The notes beneath the pieces were generated by a model, which saw only the letters and a list, made by a program, of their open reading frames with translations, ran no database searches and was not told the origin of the DNA. From the NCBI RefSeq assembly GCF_000445125.1, contig NZ_ATHL01000055.1, forward strand, positions 56,920 through 120,919: DNA of 64,000 bases, given 5' to 3'. This document shows, piece by piece, positions 7,076 through 14,704 of the stretch. Source of the DNA: Novosphingobium lindaniclasticum LE124 (lineage in GTDB: Bacteria > Pseudomonadota > Alphaproteobacteria > Sphingomonadales > Sphingomonadaceae). Within the stretch, counting starts at the first letter, position 1. Every line of letters starts with the position of its first letter. Made by a program: the position numbers and the translations under genes.

Positions 7076-8824
7076 GTGGATAAGCAGCGCAACATCATCC
7101 TGGCGGTCGTCCTGACCGCGCTCGTGCTTTTCGGCTGGGAAGCCGGGGTCGGGTATTTCTACCCTCAGGCCAACAAGCCGCGGCCGGTCGAACAGGCCGC
7201 TCCGGCTTCGGCGGGCAAGCCCACCCGCGAAGGCGGACTGCGTGACGCTGCCGACCTCGCGCTCGAGCAGAAGGATCTGAAGACCGCGCTTGCCGCTCCC
7301 GGCCGCCTGCCGATCGTGGCCCCCGGCGTTTCGGGCTCGATCAACCTGACCGGCGCACTCCTCGACGATCTCGTGCTCAATCGTCACCGCGAGACGGTGG
7401 AGAAGGACTCAGGTCCGGTTCGCATGTTCTCGCCCTCGGGCACGCCGGCGCAGCAGTACGCACAGTTCGGCTGGGTTGGCGAAGGCATTGCCGCACCCAC
7501 CGCGCAGACGGTCTGGACCGCGCCGAAGGGCGCCAAGCTTACGCCGTCGACCCCGGTCGTGCTGACCTGGGACAACGGTCAGGGTCAGCTGTTCTCGATC
7601 ACGCTCAAGGTCGACGACAACTACCTGATCACGGCCAACCAGCAGATCCAGAACCGCGGCACCGGCGCCGTCGCCGTGCAGCCTTTCGCGCTGGTCAATC
7701 GCACCGACCGCACCGCCGCCGCTTATGCCTGGACGCTTCGCACCGGCGGTATCGGCGCCTTCGACGGTTCGGTCACGTTCGGTCCCAAGTACGAAGCCCT
7801 TGCGGAGGACGGCGCGATCCCACAGCCCGGCAATGCCGACTGGATCGGCTTTACCGACGTCTACTGGATGTCGGCCGTCATTCCGGTCAACGCCAAGGCC
7901 CAGGGCACCTTCCGCTCGCAAGGCAATGGCATCTTCCGCGCCGACGTCGTCTACGACAAGTCGGTGGTCCAGCCCGGCCAGGCTCTGACCCGCGAAACCA
8001 AGCTGTTCGCCGGTGCCAAGGAGCACAAGGTCCTCGACGCCTACGAGGCGCAGGGCATCGCCAACTTCGGCCTCGCCATTGACTGGGGCTGGTTCCGCTG
8101 GTTCGAGAAGCCGATCTTCTGGCTGCTCACCAAGCTGTTCAGCCTTGTCGGCAACTTCGGCGTGGCCATCATCCTGCTGACCGTGATCGTGCGCGGCATC
8201 ATGTTCCCCATCGCCCAGCGCCAGTTCGCGTCGATGGCGGCGATGCGCGCGATCCAGCCGAAGATGAAGGCGATCCAGGAGCGCTACAAGGACGACAAGC
8301 AGAAGCAGCAGCTTGAGATCATGGCGCTCTACAAGCAGGAGAAGGTGAACCCGCTCGCCGGCTGCCTGCCCATGTTCCTGCAGATTCCGGTGTTTTTCGC
8401 GCTCTACAAGGTGCTGATGCTGGCGATCGAGATGCGCCACCAGCCCTTCGTGCTGTGGATCAAGGATCTTTCGGCACCCGATCCGCTGCACATCCTGAAC
8501 CTGTTCGGCCTGCTGCCCTTCGATCCGCCCAGCTTCCTGGCGATCGGCGTGCTGGCACTGCTGCTCGGCGTGACGATGTACTTCCAGTTCAAGCTGAACC
8601 CGGCCCAGATGGACCCGGCGCAGCAGCAGGTCTTCGCACTGATGCCCTGGTTCATGATGTTCATCATGGCGCCCTTCGCTTCGGGCCTGCTGGTCTACTG
8701 GATCACCTCGAACATCCTGACCATCGCGCAGCAGCAGTTCCTCTACAGCCGCCACCCGCAGCTCAAGGCCCAGGCCGAGAAGGATGCGCAGGACAAGGCA
8801 CGGGCCGCCGAGCGCAAGGCCTGA
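7076..8824 (+). CDS. yidC: membrane protein insertase YidC
   Basis: 582 residues starting at GTG 7076 (DKQRNIILAVVLTALVLFGWE). It inserts and folds inner-membrane proteins with or without SecYEG. Order: N-terminal membrane helix, a large periplasmic beta-supersandwich domain (about residues 40-330), then five conserved membrane helices. The functional Arg of the hydrophilic groove is visible in LTVIVRGIMFPIAQRQ. A coiled cytoplasmic loop follows (MKAIQERYKDDKQKQQLE). The length matches the long Gram-negative form. One base separates its TGA from engB. Confidence 0.98.
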   Translation: MDKQRNIILAVVLTALVLFGWEAGVGYFYPQANKPRPVEQAAPASAGKPTREGGLRDAADLALEQKDLKTALAAPGRLPIVAPGVSGSINLTGALLDDLVLNRHRETVEKDSGPVRMFSPSGTPAQQYAQFGWVGEGIAAPTAQTVWTAPKGAKLTPSTPVVLTWDNGQGQLFSITLKVDDNYLITANQQIQNRGTGAVAVQPFALVNRTDRTAAAYAWTLRTGGIGAFDGSVTFGPKYEALAEDGAIPQPGNADWIGFTDVYWMSAVIPVNAKAQGTFRSQGNGIFRADVVYDKSVVQPGQALTRETKLFAGAKEHKVLDAYEAQGIANFGLAIDWGWFRWFEKPIFWLLTKLFSLVGNFGVAIILLTVIVRGIMFPIAQRQFASMAAMRAIQPKMKAIQERYKDDKQKQQLEIMALYKQEKVNPLAGCLPMFLQIPVFFALYKVLMLAIEMRHQPFVLWIKDLSAPDPLHILNLFGLLPFDPPSFLAIGVLALLLGVTMYFQFKLNPAQMDPAQQQVFALMPWFMMFIMAPFASGLLVYWITSNILTIAQQQFLYSRHPQLKAQAEKDAQDKARAAERKA

Positions 8825-8825
8825 G

Positions 8826-9473
8826 ATGGACATGGAAGAAGAACAGGCAGAACTGATCGAGCAGGCGCGCAAGCTCTTTTCGGGACCGGTGACGTTCCTG
8901 AAGAGCGCGCCGGCACTCAAGTTCCTCCCCGACGGTGACGTTCCGGAAATCGCCTTTTGCGGACGATCCAATGTCGGCAAGTCCTCGCTGCTCAATGCCC
9001 TGACCGGCCGCAAGGCCATCGCGCGGACTTCGGTCACGCCCGGGCGCACGCAGGAATTGAACTTCTTCGACGTGGGTGAGCCGCTTCAGTTCCGGCTCGT
9101 CGACATGCCCGGCTATGGCTTCGCCAAGGCACCGCCCTCGGTGGTCGAGACCTGGCGTCGTCTGGTGCGCGACTATCTGCGCGGCCGGGTGGCCTTGAAG
9201 CGCACGCTGCTGCTGGTGGATGCCCGCCACGGCGTGAAGACGGTCGATGCCGAGATGATGAAGATGCTGGACGAGGCCGCCGTCGGCTATCGCATCGTCC
9301 TGACCAAGGCAGACAAGATCAAGGCGAGCGAACTTGAAAAGGTGCATGCCGAAACGATCGCGGAAGCGCGCAAGCATCCTGCGGCCTACCCCGAAGTGCA
9401 TGTGACGTCCTCGGAGAAGGGGCTGGGCATCGCGGAGCTGCGCGGAGCGGTTTTCGCCGATTCGCTGACCTGA
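8826..9473 (+). CDS. engB: ribosome biogenesis GTPase YihA/YsxC/EngB
   Basis: 215 residues from ATG 8826, two bases after yidC. This essential GTPase acts late in 50S subunit assembly. All G motifs are seen: G1 GRSNVGKSS, G2 in TPGRTQELNFF, G3 DMPGYGFAK, G4 LTKADK and G5 near TSSEKG. The N-terminal extension of about 30 residues (MDMEEEQAELIEQARKLFSG) is normal for alphaproteobacteria. It closes the rpmH cluster. No gene follows for 350 bases. Confidence 0.97.
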   Translation: MDMEEEQAELIEQARKLFSGPVTFLKSAPALKFLPDGDVPEIAFCGRSNVGKSSLLNALTGRKAIARTSVTPGRTQELNFFDVGEPLQFRLVDMPGYGFAKAPPSVVETWRRLVRDYLRGRVALKRTLLLVDARHGVKTVDAEMMKMLDEAAVGYRIVLTKADKIKASELEKVHAETIAEARKHPAAYPEVHVTSSEKGLGIAELRGAVFADSLT

Positions 9474-9823
9474 GAGGATCGGCGTCAGAGCGCGGCTCGT
9501 TCCTTGACGGGCTGACCAGACCAAGACAGCGGTATCCTTGCAGGGCGGGGGTGCCGCTGTTTTGTTGATGCCCGGCATAAGATCGCCGCGCTTCGTTTGA
9601 ACGCGAGAACGGTCGGTCGCCGATATCGGGGCGTTCGCGATCGAACTTGGCACCGAAACGACGCCTTTTTGTCCTTTTAAAGCAATCATCGTGGGGCAAA
9701 GTTCGCGCTGATCGCCGGCGATGCGTGCATGAAGTCGACGATATCATGAATGTGACGATTGCGTGACGATGCAGGTTCCCCTAGAGGCGCCCGGTCGCGT
9801 CAATGAGAAGAAGGAGTCTCGCC
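9474..9823. other. non-coding gap after engB
   Basis: No convincing gene on either strand. A weak terminator-like structure at 9526-9567 (7-bp stem ACAGCGG/CCGCTGT with a long loop, then TTTGTTG) could end the yidC-engB transcript. The right end holds the Pho-box-like repeat and the leader of the phosphate locus. Confidence 0.5.
9752..9787 (+). promoter_or_regulatory. candidate Pho box and -10 upstream of the phosphate locus
   Basis: GTGACGAT occurs at 9752 and again at 9763, an 11-base period (7-base repeat plus 4-base spacer), exactly the geometry of PhoB sites. On the minus strand each repeat reads TCGTCAC, sharing the GTCA core of the CTGTCAT half-site. Eleven bases after the repeat comes TAGAGG (9782), where a PhoB-dependent -10 would lie. 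The next gene encodes a NUDIX-DUF47 protein followed by a PiT permease. Binding by PhoB is inferred. Confidence 0.45.
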
Positions 9824-10960
9824 ATGCGCCAGATTGCCGTTCTTCCCTACCGCGCCACCGGGCCTTCGGTCGATGCGCCTATTCAGATCCTCCTGATCAC
9901 TTCGCGCCAATCGCGGCGGTGGGTGATCCCCAAGGGTGGTCTCATGAAGGGCCTGCCCCCTCATGCCGCCGCGGCGGTCGAGGCGGAAGAGGAAGCCGGC
10001 GTGCGCGGGGCGGCCTGTCCAATTCCGCTCGGTTCCTACCGCTATCGCAAGACCCGCGCTTCGGGTGCTTCGGTCTGGGCGGATGTGGATGTATTCCCCT
10101 TCGCCGTTACCGAGGAGCTTGACTCCTGGGACGAACAGCATCAGCGCGAACGTCGCTGGTTCTCGATGGCCGACGCCGCTAAGGCGGTCGACGAAGAGGA
10201 CCTGCGCGCGCTGATCCGTTCGTTCGGCGCGCGCGAGTTTCGCGCCGCCGCCAGCCCCGCCCGCCTGATCGGCGCGGTGGCTGACCGGATGGCCGACAAG
10301 ACAGGGATCAATACAATGTTTGCCTGGTTCCAGAAGTTGCTGCCGCAGCAGGGCGACTTCTTTGAATTGTTCGAGCGGCAGGCGGCCACGCTGGTCGCCG
10401 GTGCCGACGCTCTCGCTCGCCTGGCGCAGGGCGGCCCCGGCCGCGCCCAGCACATCCGCGAAGTGGGGGAGCGCGAGCACGACGCCGACGACATTACCCG
10501 CGAAGTGCTCCAGACGGTGCGCCGCACCTTCCTGACGCCGTTCGACCGCTCCTCGATCACCAGCCTCATCACCACCATGGACGATGCCATCGACGAGATG
10601 CAGCAGGTGGCAAATGCCGTGAACCTCTACGAGGTCGCCGAGTTCGAGCCCGAGATGATCGACATGGCGGCGATCATCGTCGATGCCGCGCGCCTTACGG
10701 CGGAGATCATGCCGCTCCTGCGCAAGATCGCCGACAACGGCCATCGCCTCCATGAACTGACCGAGCGCCTCGTGCGCATGGAAGGTCATGCCGACGAGAT
10801 CCACGCCGCCGGCCTCAAGCGCGTGTTCAAGGCGGACAAGGGCGGCGACGCCCTGCATTTCATCGTTCGCCAGGAAATGTTCCGCCGCCTCGAACGCGTG
10901 GTCGACCGCTTCGAGGACATTGCGAACGAGATCGACGGTCTCGTGATCGACCACGCCTGA
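9824..10960 (+). CDS. NUDIX hydrolase - DUF47/PhoU-like fusion protein
   Basis: 378 residues in one open frame, with AAGGAG eight bases before ATG 9824. Residues about 5-150 form a NUDIX domain with the PKGGLMKG and AAAVEAEEEAGV segments, resembling diphosphoinositol-polyphosphate / dinucleotide-polyphosphate hydrolases. The Arg of the usual REUXEE motif is Val here. From residue 165 (MFAWFQKLLPQQGDFFELF) to the end is a DUF47 all-helical domain, a PhoU relative usually encoded beside PiT permeases. An internal ATG at 10316 with AGGGAT upstream could also yield the DUF47 part alone. The PiT gene follows 17 bases later, so a role in phosphate or polyphosphate control is inferred. Confidence 0.85.
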   Translation: MRQIAVLPYRATGPSVDAPIQILLITSRQSRRWVIPKGGLMKGLPPHAAAAVEAEEEAGVRGAACPIPLGSYRYRKTRASGASVWADVDVFPFAVTEELDSWDEQHQRERRWFSMADAAKAVDEEDLRALIRSFGAREFRAAASPARLIGAVADRMADKTGINTMFAWFQKLLPQQGDFFELFERQAATLVAGADALARLAQGGPGRAQHIREVGEREHDADDITREVLQTVRRTFLTPFDRSSITSLITTMDDAIDEMQQVANAVNLYEVAEFEPEMIDMAAIIVDAARLTAEIMPLLRKIADNGHRLHELTERLVRMEGHADEIHAAGLKRVFKADKGGDALHFIVRQEMFRRLERVVDRFEDIANEIDGLVIDHA

Positions 10961-10977
10961 CCGGCGGCCTTTTCATC

Positions 10978-11979
10978 ATGGAACATACGCTCGCCCTGCC
11001 GCTGCTGTTCGGCCTCGTCGCGCTGGCGCTGGCCTTCGACTTTCTGAACGGCCTCCACGATGCCGCCAACGCCATCGCCACCGTGGTGGCGACGCGGCTG
11101 CTGTCGCCGGTCGTCGCCGTGCTGTTCGCCGCTTTCGGCAACTTCGCGGCCTACTGGATCATGGGCCTTCACGTCGCCGAGACGGTGGGCAAGGGCATCA
11201 TCGACAAGGACGCGGTGACGCCCGCCGTGGTCTTTGGCGCCCTGGTGGGCGCGATGTTCTGGAACGTCCTGACCTGGATCAAGGGCATTCCCTCGTCGTC
11301 CAGCCATGCGCTGATCGGCGGGTTGCTGGGTGCCGGCATCGCCGCTGCGGGGCCGGGCGTGGTCGAATCGGAAGGCACCGTGAAGACGGTGATAGCCATC
11401 GTGGCATCCCCGGTGCTTGGCTTCCTGATCGCCATGCTGATGATGCTGCTCACGTCCTGGGTGTTCAGAGGCACGACACCGCGCGCTTCGAACGGCGTGT
11501 TCAAGACGCTGCACCTGTTCTCCTCGGCCGCCTACTCGATCAGCCACGGCGGCAACGATGCGCAGAAGACCATGGGCATCATCGCGGTGCTGCTCTATTC
11601 CACCGGACATCTCCAGGGCGGTTTCCACGTGCCCGAATGGGTGGTGATCTCCTGCTATGCGGCGATTTCCATCGGCACGCTCTCGGGCGGGTGGAAGATC
11701 ATCAAGACCATGGGCTCCAAGCTGACCAAGCTGAACCACCACTCGGGCTTCTGCGCTTCCACCGCAGGCTCGATCGTGGTCTTCGGGGCCAGCGCCATGG
11801 GCATTCCGGTATCCACGACCCACGCCATCACCGGCGCCGTGGTCGGCACCGGTGCCGCACGCCGGGCGAGCGCGGTGCGCTGGTCGGTGGCGAGCAGGGT
11901 TATCGTCGCGTGGTTCGTGACGATCCCGGCGAGTGCTATCGTCGGCGCGCTGTTCTTCGAGCTTACGCGATTGTTCTAA
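10978..11979 (+). CDS. pit: PiT-family inorganic phosphate permease
   Basis: 333 residues, a multi-pass inner-membrane low-affinity phosphate transporter driven by protons or metal-phosphate symport. The family signature appears in both halves: FDFLNGLHDAANAIATVVATR near residue 20, and SSSHALIGGLLGAG near residue 105; the second-half copies are SHGGNDAQKTMGII near residue 190 and VSTTHAITGAVVGTG near residue 280. About ten helices are seen. It begins 17 bases after the NUDIX-DUF47 gene, as DUF47-PiT pairs usually do. A copy of the window's double-hairpin repeat lies directly after its stop. Confidence 0.95.
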   Translation: MEHTLALPLLFGLVALALAFDFLNGLHDAANAIATVVATRLLSPVVAVLFAAFGNFAAYWIMGLHVAETVGKGIIDKDAVTPAVVFGALVGAMFWNVLTWIKGIPSSSSHALIGGLLGAGIAAAGPGVVESEGTVKTVIAIVASPVLGFLIAMLMMLLTSWVFRGTTPRASNGVFKTLHLFSSAAYSISHGGNDAQKTMGIIAVLLYSTGHLQGGFHVPEWVVISCYAAISIGTLSGGWKIIKTMGSKLTKLNHHSGFCASTAGSIVVFGASAMGIPVSTTHAITGAVVGTGAARRASAVRWSVASRVIVAWFVTIPASAIVGALFFELTRLF

Positions 11980-11984
11980 GGGAA

Positions 11985-12172
11985 AGAGAGAAGTCCTGGG
12001 GGATGATCCCCCAGACCCTCGGACTGTCGATCTTGCGCGCCGCTATTCGTCGTGCGCTCCCTGCGGCGCAGCCAATAAGTCTTCCGACGTAGCCATGGGC
12101 GCAAGACGGTGAGGCGGGGTGCGACCTCGACAGCAATGGGGGGCAGGGGGGCTTTGCTCCCCTGCTTTTATC
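11985..12172 (+). repeat. double-hairpin dispersed repeat, copy A
   Basis: A full-length copy between the PiT permease and the GST gene. The left hairpin CTGGGGGATGATCCCCCAG is at 11996-12014. A conserved middle follows (ACCCTCGGA, then GCGCTCCCTGCGGCGCAGCCA-type sequence). The right hairpin GCAGGGG/CCCCTGC is at 12143-12165 and is followed by TTTTA, so the right end could terminate transcription. Confidence 0.9.
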
Positions 12173-12265
12173 TTACCCTTCTGCGACATTTTTCAACCTT
12201 GTTCATCCTCGACTTTGCCAGGCTGAACCGATAGGCCCGATACTCGACCTACGGGGAAATGCGCA

Positions 12266-12928
12266 GTGAAGCTCATCATCGGCAACAAGAACTACTCGAG
12301 CTGGTCGCTGCGCGGCTGGCTGGCCTGCAAGCAGTCGGGCCTGGCCTTCGAGGAGATCACGGTTCCGCTGTTCGGAGACGACTGGGAAGCCAAGCGCAGC
12401 TCCGACGATCTCGCCCCCAGCCACGGTAAAGTGCCGATCCTGTGGGATGGTGACGCGGTGGTGTGGGACAGCCTGGCGATTATCGAATATCTCGCGGACA
12501 AAGTCGGGCGCGACCGCTTCTGGCCCAAGGACGATGCGGCACGCGCCATGGCGCGGTCGATGGTGGCTGAAATGCACTCCAGCTACATGGCTCTGCGCCG
12601 GGCCTGTCCGATGAACATCCGCAATCGCGTGGAAGGCGTCCCGCTGGGTGAGGATGTGCGCGCCGATATCGTGCGCATACTGACCCTCTGGGCCGAGGCG
12701 CGCGCCCGGTTCGGCAAGGGCGGTCCTTTCCTGTTCGGCACGTTCGGGGCGGCGGACGTGATCTATGCGCCGGTCGTCAGCCGCTTCCTGACTTACGGCA
12801 TCGGCGTCCCCGGTTTCGCCCAGGCCTATATGCAGGCCGTGTGGGAGCACGAGTGGATGCAGCAGTGGATCAACGCCGCCGAAGCCGAGGACTGGGTGAT
12901 CGAGCAGTACGAAACCCCGATCGAGTGA
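12266..12928 (+). CDS. glutathione S-transferase family protein
   Basis: 220 residues from GTG 12266 with GGGGA nine bases upstream. The N-terminal thioredoxin-fold half begins KLIIGNKNYSSWSLRGWL, where a Ser in SSWS is the likely glutathione-activating residue. It continues with HGKVPILWDGDAVVWDSLAIIEYL, the cis-Pro and Glu/Ser glutathione-binding loop. The C-terminal half is helical. It is soluble. The substrate is unknown; detoxification or repair conjugation is the family norm. It converges on a cupin gene with a four-base gap. Confidence 0.9.
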   Translation: MKLIIGNKNYSSWSLRGWLACKQSGLAFEEITVPLFGDDWEAKRSSDDLAPSHGKVPILWDGDAVVWDSLAIIEYLADKVGRDRFWPKDDAARAMARSMVAEMHSSYMALRRACPMNIRNRVEGVPLGEDVRADIVRILTLWAEARARFGKGGPFLFGTFGAADVIYAPVVSRFLTYGIGVPGFAQAYMQAVWEHEWMQQWINAAEAEDWVIEQYETPIE

Positions 12929-12932
12929 AGGA

Positions 12933-13397
12933 TCAGCCCGGCCGCTGGGCAGGATAGGGCCTGCCGTCCTTGTGGTGATAACCGCGGGCGTCGAATGTCA
13001 TGTCGATGTCCGGATAGGATCCCGATCCGTTCGCATCGCCGGCGCTGATCGCCACGAAGACGCAGTCCGCCTCGCTCTCGTTGATGAGGTGGTGCCCGTT
13101 CTCGGCGCCCTTGGGCCAGGCGCAGACGTCTCCGGCGCGGATCACGGTGCGCCCGCCATCCTCCACCAGCACCGCTTCGCCCGAGATCATGACGAGCAGT
13201 TCGTCCTCGTCCCGGTGCCAGTGGCGCTGGCTGGACCAGGCACCGGGCTTCAGCACGACATGGCTGGCACCCATTTGGGTAAGCCCGCCGGCCGGTGCCA
13301 GGCGCCGCCACCACCGGCCTTCGACGGCCGCATCGAAGGGCTGCGGATAGCCGGTGCGGTTGGACGGCGGGATGGCGTCGATATCCAGTCTGGGCAT
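12933..13397 (-). CDS. cupin-domain protein
   Basis: 154 residues. I place the start at ATG 13397 (PRLDIDAIPPSNRTG), preceded by GAGGGGAG. The single cupin barrel has both motifs: HWHRDEDELLVMISGEAVL and GDVCAWPKGAENGHHLIN. These supply His, His, Glu and His ligands for a metal. Proteins of this kind include small dioxygenases, isomerases and sugar-binding regulators, so no reaction is assigned. It is divergent from dapE across 82 bases and probably unrelated to it. Confidence 0.85.
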   Translation of the reverse strand: MPRLDIDAIPPSNRTGYPQPFDAAVEGRWWRRLAPAGGLTQMGASHVVLKPGAWSSQRHWHRDEDELLVMISGEAVLVEDGGRTVIRAGDVCAWPKGAENGHHLINESEADCVFVAISAGDANGSGSYPDIDMTFDARGYHHKDGRPYPAQRPG

Positions 13398-13479
13398 GTC
13401 TGCTCCCCTCGATGGCTTCATGTTTCAGCTTATGTTTCGGCTATGGTCTTGGACGTGGACCTGTGCAATGGCCCGCGTC

Positions 13480-14610
13480 ATGACCCAGACCGTCCTCGCT
13501 CTTGCCGAAGCCCTGTTGGCCTGCCCCAGCATCACCCCCGCCACCGGCGCGGTGTTCGATTGCCTTGAAGGCCAACTCGCCCCCCTCGGTTTCGCGGTCC
13601 ATCGCTTCCTCTCCGGTGAAGCCCCGGACGGCCCGGTGGAGAACCTCTTCGCCATCCGCAAAGGCCCGGAAGGCGCGCGTCACTTCGCCTTCGCCGGCCA
13701 CCTCGATGTCGTGCCGCCGGGCGAGGGCTGGAGCAGCGCGCCTTTTGCGCCTGAAGTGCGGGGCGAACTGCTCTACGGGCGCGGCGCGGTCGACATGAAG
13801 GGCTCGATCGCGGCCATGGTCGCCGCCGCGGCGCAGATCCCTGTGGAAGCAGGCACGATCAGCTTCATCATCACCGGCGACGAGGAAGGCCCCGCGCGCT
13901 TCGGCACGCTCGCGCTGATCGATCACATGCGGGCGGTGGGCGAAATCCCGGACCTTTGCCTCGTCGGTGAACCCACCTCGGTCCACCGCCTTGGAGACAT
14001 GATGAAGATCGGGCGTCGCGGCTCGGTCAACGTGTGGCTGGAAGTCGAAGGCGTGCAGGGCCACGTCGCCTATCCGCACCTGGCGGACAACCCGGTCCCC
14101 AAGCTGGTCGCCATGCTTGCCGAACTCGACGCGCTGGTGCTGGACGAGGGCACCGACTGGTTCCAGGCCAGCAACCTCGAAGTGACCGACCTCACCGTCG
14201 GCAATCCCGCGACCAACGTGATCCCGGCCAGGGCCTCGGCCCGCATCTCCATCCGTTTCAACGACCTGCACACCGGCGAAAGCCTCTCGCAGCGGGTCAG
14301 CGAGATCGCCGAGCGCCACGGCGGCACCGCCCGCCCGGTGATCTCCGGCGAGGCGTTTCTCACCGAACCCGGCGCTTTCTCGACCATGCTGGCCGATGCG
14401 ATCCGCGCGGAAACCGGCGTGGAGCCGGAACTCTCGACCAGCGGCGGTACATCGGATGCCCGGTTCCTCAAGGACCTGTCGCCAGTCATCGAATTCGGCC
14501 TGTCGAACGCCACCATGCACAAGCGCGACGAGGCCGTGGCGATTCCCGAGCTCGACATGCTCGTGCGTATCTACCGCCGCGTCACCGAGGCGGCGCTGGC
14601 GCAGGGCTGA
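13480..14610 (+). CDS. dapE: succinyl-diaminopimelate desuccinylase
   Basis: 376 residues. It removes succinate from N-succinyl-LL-diaminopimelate on the way to lysine and peptidoglycan diaminopimelate, using two zinc ions. ATG 13480 (TQTVLALAEALLACPSITP) fits the family start; ATG 13468 is four codons earlier. Seen: AFAGHLDVVPPG with the first metal His/Asp, GAVDMKGS with the bridging Asp, GDEEGPA with the catalytic Glu, GEPTS, the dimerisation lid domain in the middle, and the last ligand His in ATMHKRDEA. dapB lies 3 kb away on the other strand and lysC further on, so the pathway is split. Confidence 0.95.
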   Translation: MTQTVLALAEALLACPSITPATGAVFDCLEGQLAPLGFAVHRFLSGEAPDGPVENLFAIRKGPEGARHFAFAGHLDVVPPGEGWSSAPFAPEVRGELLYGRGAVDMKGSIAAMVAAAAQIPVEAGTISFIITGDEEGPARFGTLALIDHMRAVGEIPDLCLVGEPTSVHRLGDMMKIGRRGSVNVWLEVEGVQGHVAYPHLADNPVPKLVAMLAELDALVLDEGTDWFQASNLEVTDLTVGNPATNVIPARASARISIRFNDLHTGESLSQRVSEIAERHGGTARPVISGEAFLTEPGAFSTMLADAIRAETGVEPELSTSGGTSDARFLKDLSPVIEFGLSNATMHKRDEAVAIPELDMLVRIYRRVTEAALAQG

Positions 14611-14704
14611 GCGGTCTTTCGAACTCCCGGATAAGTCCGGCGGGCGACGTTGACCGGACGGGTCACGCTGTTAGTCTCGCCGGCAATTTTATTGCGAGGT
14701 GGGA

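Noticed and set aside
9474..9747. Small gene after engB on the minus strand
   Set aside because: No ribosome site, no domain, and the frame runs on as antisense into engB.
10316..10960. DUF47 as a separate gene from the NUDIX domain
   Set aside because: No stop codon lies between the domains and the frame is continuous; an internal start remains possible but is not required.
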